DNA of 64,000 nt from Angomonas deanei (GCA_903995115.1 LR877160.1:248001-312000); one strand, 5' to 3'; shown: positions 11,842 through 22,051, counted from the first letter of the stretch. Notes: generated by a model from the sequence alone, not told the origin. A program made the numbers and translations.

Positions 11842-12981
11842 ATGGCCCCCAGGAACACCGGTCGGGTACGGATTGTCTCTCCCAATAGCGGCCACATCAC
11901 CCTCAGCAGGAGTCGTGGCAGCAGTCTCAGCTCCCTCAAGAACAGCAGCCACAACACCTCCACCAGCGGCAAGCGTGGCTTCCAGTTTTCGCAGAACACT
12001 AGCAACCGCAGCAGTCGGGCCGTCTCCCCGGTCCGTACTGCCCAACTGCGTCCCTCCTTCTCTCCCGCACACCCACCCTTCTCCCGGCAGGAGGACGAGG
12101 CCGCGGTGGAGCGAGCCAAGGAGGCGTTTAGCTCTGCGGTCGTCCTACGTCGCACCGGGAAGCGCAGCAGAAGCAAGGTGGAGGAGGCTGACAAGAGCAC
12201 CGAGGACGCCAAAAAGAAGACCCCTGTCGCCAGCCGGGAGCACAATAAAGAAAACCACAACACCTCTACCCGCTCCTCTCGTAGTCGACCCGCCGATAAA
12301 GGGCTGCACCTCCCCCGTTATATCCCCATCCACCGCGGAAACAGCTCCGTCTCCAGTACCGCCCCCTATGGGGAGGAGGAGGACAGTGACCTGCGGCAGA
12401 TGCCACTGCTGCGCCGAAAGATGGGGGAGGATACCACGTATGCCAGCACCTATAGCGCTCTCAAGCAGTCTTTTGCGGAGCGCCGCACGGCGGAGCCAGC
12501 CGACCAGCCACCCGCTGCACCAGTGGAGGACCGACTGTGTCCTGGTATGTTCAAGGGACTCAGTGCGGTGCAGCTGCCCGGCAACTTGTTCGAACCCGTC
12601 GATACACTGATTGCCTCCCACCACGTACAGCAGCGTAATGCGGAGCCAGAGGTCAACCGGGCCGCCCGTCGCGGGGCTCGCCCCCTGTGGTGTCTCGTAG
12701 GAACCTTCAAGACCTCTCTCACCAGCGTGGTGCAGGTCGACTACGCGCAGGACAGCCTGCACTGGTCGCAGCGCAACCCCCGCGGTGGCTATCAACCGAT
12801 CCGTGTGCCACTCTCTCAGATTGAACAAGTCTTCGTCACCCGCGTGACGCAGAGCGATGAGGATATTGAGGAGAAGCAGTTCATGGTGGTGGTGCGCACG
12901 AGCACACGCCCGTCGCAGGTGGTGTTCGGGTTTAGCGGTCTGGGCGAGGCGAACCAGTTTAAAAAGTTTTTTGAGAAGTGA
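11842..12981 (+). CDS. Protein with disordered N-terminus and PH-like C-terminal domain
   Basis: 379 residues. The first 200 are Ser/Arg/Thr-rich and disordered. The C-terminal 110 residues have alternating hydrophobic strands (LWCLVGTFKTSLTSVVQVDY, then IEQVFVTRVTQ and FMVVVRTS) ending in a helix (GEANQFKKFFEK). This is the strand-plus-final-helix pattern of PH-like folds, often seen in kinetoplastid cytoskeletal proteins. The fold call is my inference; no catalytic motif is visible. Confidence 0.55.
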   Translation: MAPRNTGRVRIVSPNSGHITLSRSRGSSLSSLKNSSHNTSTSGKRGFQFSQNTSNRSSRAVSPVRTAQLRPSFSPAHPPFSRQEDEAAVERAKEAFSSAVVLRRTGKRSRSKVEEADKSTEDAKKKTPVASREHNKENHNTSTRSSRSRPADKGLHLPRYIPIHRGNSSVSSTAPYGEEEDSDLRQMPLLRRKMGEDTTYASTYSALKQSFAERRTAEPADQPPAAPVEDRLCPGMFKGLSAVQLPGNLFEPVDTLIASHHVQQRNAEPEVNRAARRGARPLWCLVGTFKTSLTSVVQVDYAQDSLHWSQRNPRGGYQPIRVPLSQIEQVFVTRVTQSDEDIEEKQFMVVVRTSTRPSQVVFGFSGLGEANQFKKFFEK

Positions 12982-13283
12982 TCAAAAATAACTTTTATAA
13001 TAATAATAAACAGAAGACCACAAATAGATTCTTGTATACATTAGATACACGCTTTTTTCTTTTATATTTTTTCAATTTTACGATAGACCATTTCTGTGTG
13101 CAATTCTTAGATGATCAGTGCGTACCACACAAGAAAAGAAAAAAAAGTCAAACAGCGGGGACGTCTTTTGTCGTTTTGTTTCTTCACAATTGCTTTGTTA
13201 TCTCGTTCGCACAGTCTTTCTTTTTCCCCCACCTCTGTTTTATATCTTTCTAAAAAAAAGAACAAAATAAAAATAAATAAGCA
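12982..13283. other. Intergenic spacer
   Basis: No gene seen. Contains a C/T-rich tract at about 13215-13250 followed by AG at 13259-13260, 24 bases before the next ATG. Confidence 0.5.
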
Positions 13284-14940
13284 ATGCCCCCCAAGAAGTC
13301 CGATGCTAGTAACGCCCATAAATCGATCCTATACAAGGAAGGGGAAAAGTTACCCCCAATAGAGGACCCCGACTTCTTCCGTCGTCTGTTGTGCATTGCA
13401 CGAGGAGAGCTCGATAGTATCGGTGGTCAGGCGATACGCGCTAGTCCCACTATCCCAGTCGAAGATAGTATTTCCATGCTGGACAATAATAATATCACAA
13501 ATAATAATGGTGTGAGTGCCTCCTCCCCCTCCAACAATAGCAGTTTTCACTCCGTCAAGTCGGTGCAGAAATCAGAGAGTAGTCCCCTCAACGAGGCCTT
13601 GGAGGAACCACCGCGGAGTGAATACCCATCGCTCTCCCCGGCGGAGAAGAACACCGTCCTGCACTTGTTGACCTCCTACATTGCCCTCTCCCTGGAGCAA
13701 AACAACAATAGTAATACTAGTTCCCCCTACCACACCAAGTACTGGCGGTCCCTGCGGCTGCAGGTGGAGGTAGACTTCTATGTGGAGTGTATCCTGTACA
13801 TGGCAGAGAGAGGCTTCAGTGCGCAGAAAGGCTGTCACCTCCTGCAGTTCCTCACGCGGTACAGGGCGCTGGTGTCTAGCGGGGCGCCAGGGCAGCTGGT
13901 GACCCCCACCTTCTCTAGAGGTGTACGACGTGGAGAAGAAGCTGACCGCGCCGCCAGAGGTCCCCACCTCCGATAAGAAGGAAGGGAAGAAGGAGGGCAG
14001 TGCCAAGCCGGCCGCCGGTCGTCGGGCCAGCCTCGGCAAGAATAGCATCAGCGGCTCCGAAGTCGCCCTTGCCCAACCCCCAGCGGCAGAGGGGCCTCAG
14101 CAGGTGTACGAGAAGGCGCTAGCAGACGAGCTGTCCCACTTTGTGGGGTACGAGCGAGAGATGCGGTGGCGATGGGAGAACACCCCTCGCGTGGATGCCG
14201 CTGGGGATACCGCCGGAGATAAGTCAGGTACCTCTGGCAAAGGAGCCAAGAAGGAGAAGAAGACGGATAAAGGAAAGCCACCGCCGCTCTCGGAGGAGGA
14301 GGCACGGCACCTCGCCACCCTCGCCGCCTTACCAGCGGAAAACATTTTTCTCAGCGACGAGGAGACGACCCCCTTCGTGGACTTTTTTATTCTGAAAGGT
14401 ATGTTACAGCACAGCGCTCTCTATCACGGCGTTCAGACCCATGTGCCACCGTCGCCGGAGCACCGCACGACGACGGTACTCTGGGAGGCCCCTCTCACCG
14501 TACCCTCCCTGGATAAGGCTACACTGGTCTCCCCGGTACCGCCTTTCATTCTAGCGGAGGTGAATGCCGCCAATGCCGCTAGCGCAGGGGCGACCTCGGG
14601 CAGCAAAGGCACTGCCACGCCCCCACCGGTGGAAGAGAAACCAGTGGAGGTGGTCCGCTCCCCTCGCAGTGCGTTACAGCACACCATCGAGACCGAGATG
14701 GCCATCTACGAGCGGCGCTACACGGAGGAGTGCGCGGCGAAAGGCAATCGTGAGAAGGCGGCGCAGCTGGAGAAGGATATGACGCTATTATTAGAGAAGG
14801 AAGGGTCCACCAAGGCGGCGCAAGATGTCTATACGGAGATGGAAGATGAGCTGAACACACGGCAGACCCGCATCCTGCAGCGGGTGGCGGCGCTAGAGAA
14901 GGTGTTGAACATTAAAGAGGAAACGCCGGAGAAGAAATAA
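13284..14940 (+). CDS. Conserved protein of unknown function, possibly ciliary (frame-split)
   Basis: Not recognised with confidence. The N-terminal half has a helical core (LHLLTSYIALSLEQ, then LRLQVEVDFYVECILYMAER) that is loosely like the CFAP119/CCDC189 class of ciliary proteins. The C-terminal half is charged and ends in a coiled coil of about 90 residues. The frame changes inside or just after a run of five C at 13902-13906: the first frame gives an Arg-rich nonsense tail to 13976, and the second is open from 13903 as PSLEVYDVEKKL. Read together the product is about 550 residues. Confidence 0.55.
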
Positions 14941-15253
14941 AAAATAAAAAATGTACATAAAAAAGAGCGCTGATTTTAGCGCAAATGTGTAATTATTAGA
15001 TACAAAAAAAAAAAAAAGCTGTTTTTTTTTTTTTTGTGTGTGTGTGTTCATTGAGAAACAAAAACGAGTTCCTTTTTAATCTGGTTCATAGTAAATCTGT
15101 TTGCTTTCTCTTTCTTTCCTTTTTAGCATACAAAACAAAACAAAAACTCTTTTCCAAGAGTACACCACAACGTGAAGAGTAATGCGTTGTTCCTCCTACT
15201 TTATTCGTACCGCATTTTAGACTATTAGTTTTATTATTTTTATTTTTATATAT
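14941..15253. other. Intergenic spacer with small hairpin
   Basis: No gene seen. A 5-bp stem (GCGCT/AGCGC, 14967-14982) lies just after the stop codon, followed by A and T runs; the TTTCTTTCCTTTTAG tract ends at 15126 and is the probable splice acceptor for the kinesin gene. Confidence 0.5.
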
Positions 15254-17365
15254 ATGCTGGCATCCGCGGACGAGGGTCACATTCATGTCGTCCTCCGCAC
15301 CCGTCCCCTCCTACAGCGTGAAATCAGCGAGGGAGAAGAAGAAGTCATCACCGTCGCCCAGGCACTCCCCAACCAGGAGGACGGCAGCGACGCCCTCATT
15401 AAGGTAATGCAGCCCCCAAAGCTCACCACCCACACCAACAGCAAAAAGGACAATAAAAGTACCGTCGTGGACGTGCAGGAGTTCGCCTTTGACCTCTGTG
15501 CCGGGCCCTCTCTGACCCAGACGACATTATTTGAGCAGCTAGGGATAGAGACGTACTGCGACGAGGCCATGGAGGAGGGCAAGACGGCCACCGTCATGTG
15601 CTTCGGTCAGACGGGAAGTGGAAAGACCTACACGATGAGCGGTCGCACCCTCTCCCCAGAAGAGGTCAATGAATACCGTGTAGCACATGGTCTGCCGCTG
15701 GAAGGGGAGGAGGAGGACGAAGAGGCGGAGTCACCGCCGCTGGTAGCGGAGGATGGCATACAGTACCGGGCAGTGCACTACATTGTGCAGAAGATGAACG
15801 CACTCCGGGCGGCCGACCCCGCCGCGCAGCTCATCCTGCGAGCTTCTTATTTAGAATTATACAATGAAACGATCAATGACCTGCTGCAAGGGACCAGTGG
15901 TCTCAAGTGTCGCTGGTCCGCGGCACAGAAACAGTTCTTTGTCGAAGGGCTCATGTTAGCGGAGTGCGAAGGTGAGGATGATTTACTTTTCATTTTACGG
16001 GAAGGTCAGGCCAGTCGACAGCGCGGCGGGCATCTGCTCAACCTCGATAGTAGTCGCTCCCACGTCCTCTTCACCATTCATTTCGAATACAAATCGGAAG
16101 TGCATACCAATAATGTGACCCGATATGGTAAAATCACGTTTGTCGATCTCGCCGGTAGCGAGCGACTCAAGGAAACAGGCAACATTGATCAAAAAGTAGG
16201 CAGCTGTGAAACTCGGTCCATTAACAGATCATTATTTGCGTTGGGAAATGTTTTGGAAAAGTTATCCGATCAACAACAAAAAGCCCTTTCCAACACGCAA
16301 AAGAGCAATTCTAAAAAAGCAACCAAGGCGAGCAAGAAAGCGGAACAGCACATTGACTACCGCAGCAGTATTCTCACCCAGCTCCTGATGGACAGCCTCA
16401 ACGGTAGTAGTAAAACGCTACTCGTCGCGTGTGTGACGCCGTCCCGTCGTTTCGTGGAGGAATCCCTGAGAACGATTTATTATGCTCAACGTGCCCGCAG
16501 CATACGAGCCACACCGACCCAGCGGGTGAACCTGGCCGAGCAGGAAAAGGAAAAAGTAAGGATGGAAATTAGAAAATTAAAGGAAGAGAATCATTTATTT
16601 CGTCGTTTGTTGGGTTTACCACTGAAGGGACCGGTGGAGGAGTCTGCGATAAGAAATGCAATCCACAAAAATGATAATAATCATGATAATTATGTACCTA
16701 GTCCGAATAAAAACGAATCAGTAGTGGAGGAGAGACGGACTACCATAGAGATGCAAGACGATGACAACACAACTGGCAAGAAGAATAGTATTGTGTCTCC
16801 TTCTCAATTCTTTAAAAAGAATGGCATGTTGTTAAATCGAAATAGTCTTTCTAATAATAATAATAATAATAATAATAGGAAATCATCTGTTTCACCTCCT
16901 GCGCCACCGCCAGTAGAATACAATAACATTAGTAAAAGTGAGGAAGACGAAGAAACATTCACGGAGGAACAAAATTTCAATGATAATAATAATAATAATA
17001 ACGTGATCAGACGTCATACCACAGATAACGAAAAGAATAGTAGTCGAAAGGCAAATCCATTCACCAGTAATAATAATAAACGGAACAACAGTGATTTCAT
17101 CCCAAAACCAAATAATAATAATAATAATAATAATGCGGGTTTCTTGCCAGCTATCAAACCTACCTCCGCACCACCGACTTCGTACAGCAATCTGAACATG
17201 AATAATAATAATAATAATATTGTAGCAAAGAAACCGCCCATGAGCGCGATGGATTTTCTAAATAGTCTTCCAGACACCATCGAAAGCAACCATACCACAA
17301 ATAATAATAACAATAATAATGGAAAGGTGTTTACTGCTCCCAAATACGGTTTTCGGCCGTTATAG
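15254..17365 (+). CDS. Kinesin motor protein with asparagine-rich tail
   Basis: Microtubule motor. N-terminal motor domain of about 430 residues: P-loop GQTGSGKT (residues 118-125), switch I SSRSHVLF, switch II DLAGSERLK, and the RSSILTQLLMDSL segment. A short neck/coiled coil (EQEKEKVRMEIRKLKEEN) follows, then a poorly conserved 250-residue tail with many Asn runs coded by AAT repeats. The acidic insert GEEEDEEAESPP sits between the P-loop and the next strand. Because the motor is N-terminal it is probably plus-end directed, but I cannot assign a kinesin family. Confidence 0.92.
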   Translation: MLASADEGHIHVVLRTRPLLQREISEGEEEVITVAQALPNQEDGSDALIKVMQPPKLTTHTNSKKDNKSTVVDVQEFAFDLCAGPSLTQTTLFEQLGIETYCDEAMEEGKTATVMCFGQTGSGKTYTMSGRTLSPEEVNEYRVAHGLPLEGEEEDEEAESPPLVAEDGIQYRAVHYIVQKMNALRAADPAAQLILRASYLELYNETINDLLQGTSGLKCRWSAAQKQFFVEGLMLAECEGEDDLLFILREGQASRQRGGHLLNLDSSRSHVLFTIHFEYKSEVHTNNVTRYGKITFVDLAGSERLKETGNIDQKVGSCETRSINRSLFALGNVLEKLSDQQQKALSNTQKSNSKKATKASKKAEQHIDYRSSILTQLLMDSLNGSSKTLLVACVTPSRRFVEESLRTIYYAQRARSIRATPTQRVNLAEQEKEKVRMEIRKLKEENHLFRRLLGLPLKGPVEESAIRNAIHKNDNNHDNYVPSPNKNESVVEERRTTIEMQDDDNTTGKKNSIVSPSQFFKKNGMLLNRNSLSNNNNNNNNRKSSVSPPAPPPVEYNNISKSEEDEETFTEEQNFNDNNNNNNVIRRHTTDNEKNSSRKANPFTSNNNKRNNSDFIPKPNNNNNNNNAGFLPAIKPTSAPPTSYSNLNMNNNNNNIVAKKPPMSAMDFLNSLPDTIESNHTTNNNNNNNGKVFTAPKYGFRPL
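16852..16877. repeat. AAT trinucleotide repeat in kinesin tail
   Basis: Near-perfect AAT/TAA run coding for polyasparagine; several shorter runs follow to about 17320. Such tracts are prone to length change. Confidence 0.85.
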
Positions 17366-17578
17366 AAATGTACAATCCAAATTTTGTTTTTTTGACTTAT
17401 TCAACAAATGTAAATTACATTGATGACGAAAGAATTCAGAAAAAAAAAAAATGAATCGTTCTTCTTTTTTTTTCTTCCGACGGTTGTTGTGCATGAATGC
17501 TATTCCAAAACTTCTCTTTCCTATTTTATTTTATTTTTTAGAAAAAGTTAAGTCCAATACTTTTTTTTCATTTTCCTC

Positions 17579-17974
17579 ATGCGGCTCCTCACCCACAACA
17601 TGCTCTGCTGTATCAAGTGCAATCAATATCCTCTGCAGATACAGCCCACCGAGCTCACTAGAATAGAGGTCGACTACGACGAAGAGTTCACCCGCCGTAT
17701 GCTGACCCGACTGGACTATGATTTCTTGAAAGCCGCCTACGAGGAGTTACGAAATGCGTCCAAAAATAATACGAATCATAATTTAGCGGATGTACATACC
17801 ATGGAGGATCTCCCCAGCACCCGCGAGGCGGCCCTCACACCGGAGGGGTTAGTGTTACTGCACGAGGTGCTCACCCGCATTGCCGTGAAGAATGGTCAGT
17901 TAGTCTGTGGCAGCTGTCAGCAGGTGTATCCAGTGACGGACTACATTCCTAACTTTGTGGTGGACTCGCTATAA
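17579..17974 (+). CDS. TRM112: TRM112 homologue, methyltransferase activator subunit
   Basis: TRM112 is a small zinc-binding partner that stabilises several methyltransferases acting on tRNA, rRNA and release factor. 131 residues, near the family's usual 120-135. Diagnostic parts: the N-terminus MRLLTHNMLCC with CIKC, the central helix LDYDFLKAAYEELR, and the C-terminal LVCGSCQQVYPVTDYIPNFVV, which pairs a second CxxC with the family's IPNML-like end. Four cysteines are available for zinc. AG at 17540-17541 after a T-rich tract is the likely splice acceptor, giving a short 5' UTR. Confidence 0.9.
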   Translation: MRLLTHNMLCCIKCNQYPLQIQPTELTRIEVDYDEEFTRRMLTRLDYDFLKAAYEELRNASKNNTNHNLADVHTMEDLPSTREAALTPEGLVLLHEVLTRIAVKNGQLVCGSCQQVYPVTDYIPNFVVDSL

Positions 17975-18393
17975 AAGTTCATCACAATGATAATAATGAT
18001 GATGGATAGTTAATACGATTAATATATATATTTTGTTTTTTGAAAAAGAACAAATTAAGTAAAGATAATGAAATAAGTATACAAGCATAAGCATTCTTTT
18101 TTTTGTTTTTGTTGTTGTTGTTTTGTTCTGAGCTATTGATTGTTGCTTTTTGACATTTGCTCAAAAATAACGATTCCCTTTCTCTCTTCAAAGATTCTTT
18201 TTCTTTTTTTTTTTAGTAGTTTCGTATTTTTATTTGTGTGCCTCTATTTTCAATAGAACAACAGAGTAACTTTCATTCCCGCTTCACACCATCATACAAA
18301 AAAAGGGAAAAACAATAAAGTAGACACATACACACACAAAAAAGAACCGATAAAAATACATATTCAATAAAAAAAAGAAATAAAAAAAAAACT
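17975..18393. other. Intergenic spacer
   Basis: No gene seen. AT-rich with GTTGTT repeats near 18105. The 18-base T/C tract at 18197-18214 runs into AG 18215-18216, a strong acceptor candidate; the leader to the next ATG would be about 177 bases and A-rich. Confidence 0.5.
18215..18216 (+). promoter_or_regulatory. Predicted trans-splice acceptor
   Basis: First AG after a long uninterrupted pyrimidine tract (18197-18214) upstream of the FG nucleoporin gene. Confidence 0.55.
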
Positions 18394-20439
18394 ATGGATC
18401 CTCTTCCACTGGAGATTGACAAGGAATCCGAGGTGGAGATGCGCGACGACCTTCACCAGCTGGCGGTGGATGTCAGTGGCATCCAACCCTCCTTGGGCAG
18501 CCAGAGCATGACGAACGTGCCGCTCTTCCCACGTCACAACAATAGCAATGGAAGGACCCCCACTCGTGCACAGTATAGAGCCCCCAAGTACGCGCTGCCA
18601 CACCTGAAGCGAGTACGCGAGAGTGTCTCCCAGCCGGGCAATCAGAGCATTAATACTACTAATAATAATAATACGAATAGTCCTACCGACGGCAGAAATA
18701 CAAAATATTTTGCCTACGACTCCGCGGAAGAAAAGCCGCCGTACTACCTGCACCAGCAAAACTCCCTCACCACCAACCTCTCCAGGGCGATGGAGAATGT
18801 CTCCATTAACGAAACCATTCTGAAGGGAATGGTGAACCAGTCCGTCACCAAGAATATGGATGACCACGCGCAACGACTCACCGTCTTGGAGGTCAAGATG
18901 AATGAAATACGCAGCGGCGTGGATAGTCAGACCAAAGAAATAAAGGAAACGCTCGCTGTGCTCACCAAGGAGCACATTCAATTGCAGCTAATCCCGAATC
19001 AGATGCGGGAACTGCTCGCTAGTCAGAGCAGCGGGCAGGAGGCACGACTGGCTGGTGTGGAGAGTACCATCAAGGCGATCCAAACCACCGTGCAAAGTTT
19101 AAATTCTAAAATGGACGCGTTGGAGCGGGATGGATCACAACGAGATAAGGTGCTAGAGGAATTGAAGAAAGAGGTGGCGGAGTTGAAACAGAATGGGACG
19201 CAGCAGCCGGCACGCGGTGGTGGTGCTGGACCAGCTCGTGCCAAGTCCCCTGAGAAACCAGCCACGACGGCAGCGCCATCGATGGTGTTTGGCGGTGGCG
19301 GCAATACCACAGCCTCCGCTTTTGGGGGATTTGGTAATAATAATAATAATAATAATGCGGCACCCAAACCGCCGGCGAACAACAACAACACTACGACTAA
19401 TACCAATGATAATAATAACAAGACGGCTACAGAAAACACGGCGAAGCCAGCTCCATTCACGTTCGGGGCCAGTGCTGCCCCAGCTAACAATAACAATAAT
19501 AATACGAGTGAGGCAAAGCCGGAGGAGGAAAAGAAAAATCCCGAGGCGACTAGTCAAGAACAAACCATGACGGGAGGACTCTTCAATACTCCAGCACCAC
19601 CTGCCAACAACAATAATAATAATAATAATAATGGCTTCGGCGGTGGTGCCGCCTCCAACCCTTTTGCGGCCAATAACAACGCTACTAATACCGCTGCTGC
19701 TCCTAGTGGCTTTCCTGCTGCTAACAATACTAACAATAATGCGGGCTCTAATATATTTGCCGCCGCCCCTGCAGCACCTTCTACCAATAATAATAATAAT
19801 AATAATACGAATACGAATACGTTCGGTGTGATCAACACCGCCAACAATAATAATATGACTGCACAACCGAACGCAAATGGCGGCTTTAACGCACCCGGCA
19901 ATAATAATAATAATGCGAATAGTATGTTTGGAGCTAATATTAATAATAATAATAATGCACCGTCGTCCGCTTTTGGTGCCGGTGGTAACCCCATGAACAA
20001 TAATAATAATAATAATACGAATAACGCTTTCAATAATAATAATAATAATGCGCCGTTCGGGGCGAATAATAATAATACAGCATTCGGTGCCAACAGCAAT
20101 ACTAATAATAATAATGCAGTCGGTGGTTTCGGTGGTGGTGCCACCATGACGTTCGGTGCCCCGGGACAGGGATTTAACAACAATAATAATAACAATAATA
20201 CTAGTAGTGTATTCGGAGGGAACAATACTGCAATGAATAATAATAATAATAATAATGCGGCAGGAGGGTTCACCGGTGGTGCGGCTCCCTTGACTCAGAA
20301 CCCCACCTTTGGTACTGGGCCGGCGCAAGGATTCAATAATAATAATAACGGTTTCCCCGCGGCTCCCGCCAGCGGCCCAATAAAGACATCGATGGGTCGC
20401 TCCGTGGGTAAGCGACATGGCTCCAGGAATCTGTATTAG
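18394..20439 (+). CDS. FG-repeat nucleoporin with polyasparagine spacers
   Basis: 681 residues. The N-terminal 140 residues are mixed and charged; about 145-275 form a coiled coil (LEVKMNEIRSGVDSQTKEIK and onward) that would anchor the protein in the pore. The rest is a disordered FG region with about 20 FG or LF/IF/SF-type units such as AFGG, TFGA, MFGA, PFGA and VFGG, separated by runs of 4-9 Asn. The last 20 residues are basic (RSVGKRHGSRNLY). FG plus coiled coil is the plan of central-channel nucleoporins; the exact orthologue is not clear. Confidence 0.8.
   Translation: MDPLPLEIDKESEVEMRDDLHQLAVDVSGIQPSLGSQSMTNVPLFPRHNNSNGRTPTRAQYRAPKYALPHLKRVRESVSQPGNQSINTTNNNNTNSPTDGRNTKYFAYDSAEEKPPYYLHQQNSLTTNLSRAMENVSINETILKGMVNQSVTKNMDDHAQRLTVLEVKMNEIRSGVDSQTKEIKETLAVLTKEHIQLQLIPNQMRELLASQSSGQEARLAGVESTIKAIQTTVQSLNSKMDALERDGSQRDKVLEELKKEVAELKQNGTQQPARGGGAGPARAKSPEKPATTAAPSMVFGGGGNTTASAFGGFGNNNNNNNAAPKPPANNNNTTTNTNDNNNKTATENTAKPAPFTFGASAAPANNNNNNTSEAKPEEEKKNPEATSQEQTMTGGLFNTPAPPANNNNNNNNNGFGGGAASNPFAANNNATNTAAAPSGFPAANNTNNNAGSNIFAAAPAAPSTNNNNNNNTNTNTFGVINTANNNNMTAQPNANGGFNAPGNNNNNANSMFGANINNNNNAPSSAFGAGGNPMNNNNNNNTNNAFNNNNNNAPFGANNNNTAFGANSNTNNNNAVGGFGGGATMTFGAPGQGFNNNNNNNNTSSVFGGNNTAMNNNNNNNAAGGFTGGAAPLTQNPTFGTGPAQGFNNNNNGFPAAPASGPIKTSMGRSVGKRHGSRNLY
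19332..20350. repeat. Low-complexity AAT-rich coding tract
   Basis: More than a dozen interrupted AAT/AAC runs code for Asn spacers within the FG region. The complement gives long Ile/Leu-rich open frames that are artefacts of the repeat. Confidence 0.85.
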
Positions 20440-20819
20440 TGATGAGAAAAAAAGAAAAAAAGATTTTTTAAAATTTTTAATTTGTTTTATTTTTCTTTTT
20501 TCTTTTTTGGCGTCGTAATCATAAAGTATATATATTGTCGGATATAGACCTCCTTTTTCTTCAGAAATAATTTAAAAAAAAAAAATGAAAGAAAAAAAGG
20601 AAAAAAAATTAAAAAGTGAAAGTTTCAACGGTGAGTCATTGAATAGAAAACAATGTTGGATCGAACAAAGAAGATGAAAAAAAGACTATTCTATGAAATA
20701 CTTTTTTACATCTGTCCATACACTATTTCTCTTTTTCTTTTCTTTCTACTTCTCAAAAAAAAAAAAAAAAGGTGCAAAGAACAATAAAAAAGAATATACA
20801 CAAAAAAAAAGATCAAATC
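20440..20819. other. Intergenic spacer
   Basis: No gene seen. A-rich and T-rich runs; a C/T tract at about 20722-20754 is followed by an A run and AG at 20770-20771, 49 bases before the next ATG. Confidence 0.5.
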
Positions 20820-21764
20820 ATGTCCATACCCGTTAATATACACTATTACAAGAAGGTGAGCACGACGATGCTGCAGGGCCAGCGCATCCTCCAGCAGTAC
20901 TGCCAGAAGCGCACGGCCGGGGGCCTTATTGGGGTCCTGGCCGACCAGCAGACAGCAGGCAAAGCCACCACCGGCCGTCATTGGCTCTCCCCGGAAGGCA
21001 ACATGTACTTCACCCTCTGTGTGCCCCTCCAGCCACCGACCGGGGGCTACGGTCTATCCCAGACCTTGCTGCCCGTGCTCCCTCTGCTGTGTGGGCTGGT
21101 CTGCAGAGAGGCCGTCTACCACCTGGTGGAGGAGGTCTTGCCAGCTGGGGATAGCAAGAAGATGTTTCATCTTCAGACCAAGTGGCCCAACGATATTGTC
21201 TACCACGGCAAGAAGTTGGGGGGCTCCCTCGTCGAGCCCTTTGACGAGCACCAAGTCCTTCCTGAGAGTGACGCGGAGACCGTGGCGCATGAGGAGCAGC
21301 AGCAGGAGGAGGCGGCCTCTCCTACCATTCCCTTCAACGCCAACTATGTGCTGATTGGGATTGGTCTCAATGTCGCGGCGGTGCCGGTCCTGCAGGACGG
21401 TGGTCGGGTGGCCACGTGTATCCAAGACGTGCTCGAATCTTTCTGTAAGGAGCAACACATCTCCTTCGGCGAGTCTGGTGTCCCTCGTCTGTCCCCACGA
21501 CGACTGGCTCACTTTATCTGTGAGGCCTTCCTGCCGTATCTCACACCCGGCGCGCACACCCCGGACCGGAAGTCCGTCGTCTCGGAGTTTGAAAAGTACA
21601 TGGATAAGAGTTTAGTCCTGCACAAACGCGTCACGACCGCGGATGGCCAGCAGACGAGAGAGGAGGTCAACCTGAAGGCGCTAAGACTGAACGAGTGGGG
21701 GCACCTCACCGTGCGCAACCCCTACGGCGCGGAGGAGACCTTGTGCGCGGAGTATCTTTACTAA
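20820..21764 (+). CDS. Biotin-protein ligase with unusual biotinyl-AMP loop
   Basis: Joins biotin to a lysine of carboxylases via biotinyl-5'-AMP. 314 residues. Core BirA/LplA-fold motifs: the loop TAGKATTGRHW (residues 45-55), KWPNDIVYHGKKLGGSLVE with the catalytic lysine, and LIGIGLNV. A 45-residue acidic insert lies between the last two. There is no N-terminal DNA-binding domain, so it is a monofunctional enzyme. Oddity: the normal loop is GRGRRGRxW, but here the residue matching E. coli Arg118 is Thr50, and Arg116 is Lys48. ATG 20820 is used because the upstream in-frame part is a Lys/Asn-rich leader artefact. Confidence 0.88.
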   Translation: MSIPVNIHYYKKVSTTMLQGQRILQQYCQKRTAGGLIGVLADQQTAGKATTGRHWLSPEGNMYFTLCVPLQPPTGGYGLSQTLLPVLPLLCGLVCREAVYHLVEEVLPAGDSKKMFHLQTKWPNDIVYHGKKLGGSLVEPFDEHQVLPESDAETVAHEEQQQEEAASPTIPFNANYVLIGIGLNVAAVPVLQDGGRVATCIQDVLESFCKEQHISFGESGVPRLSPRRLAHFICEAFLPYLTPGAHTPDRKSVVSEFEKYMDKSLVLHKRVTTADGQQTREEVNLKALRLNEWGHLTVRNPYGAEETLCAEYLY

Positions 21765-22032
21765 AAAAAGAAAAAGAAAACGCAACAAACACAAAAACTA
21801 TATGATATTTACTACTTTTTTCCAATAAGACATAAACGTACACATGTTGTCTGTTTACTTATATAATGTTGTACCTCTCCCTCGTCGTCATGGGTGTCTT
21901 CATTTCCTCGGAAAACAAAAACGCGTTCTATCGCACCTGTGGTATGCCTACTTTACACTCTCCCGCACTTCTTCGTTCTACCAACAAAGTTGTTGTTTTT
22001 CTTTTTTTTTTTTTTCTTTTCTTTTGCTTTAA

Positions 22033-22034
22033 AG
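22033..22034 (+). promoter_or_regulatory. Predicted trans-splice acceptor, ABCG copy 1
   Basis: AG after a long T/C tract (about 21990-22029). The tract end and the 17-base 5' UTR after the AG are the same as in the second ABCG copy (AG at 35004-35005), which supports both. Confidence 0.65.
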
Positions 22035-22051
22035 AAAACCCTAACGGCAGA

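Noticed and set aside
12580-12605. tRNA B-box-like GTTCGAACC
   Set aside because: It is inside an intact coding frame (residues NLFEPVDTL) with no A box or cloverleaf around it.
13902-13925. Programmed +1 frameshift considered for the split genes
   Set aside because: The first frame usually runs on for tens to hundreds of bases past the site, there is no shared slippery motif or stop at the site, and homopolymer errors explain most cases better.
19153-20418. Long minus-strand frame rich in isoleucine
   Set aside because: It is the complement of AAT repeats in the FG nucleoporin; a simple-repeat artefact.
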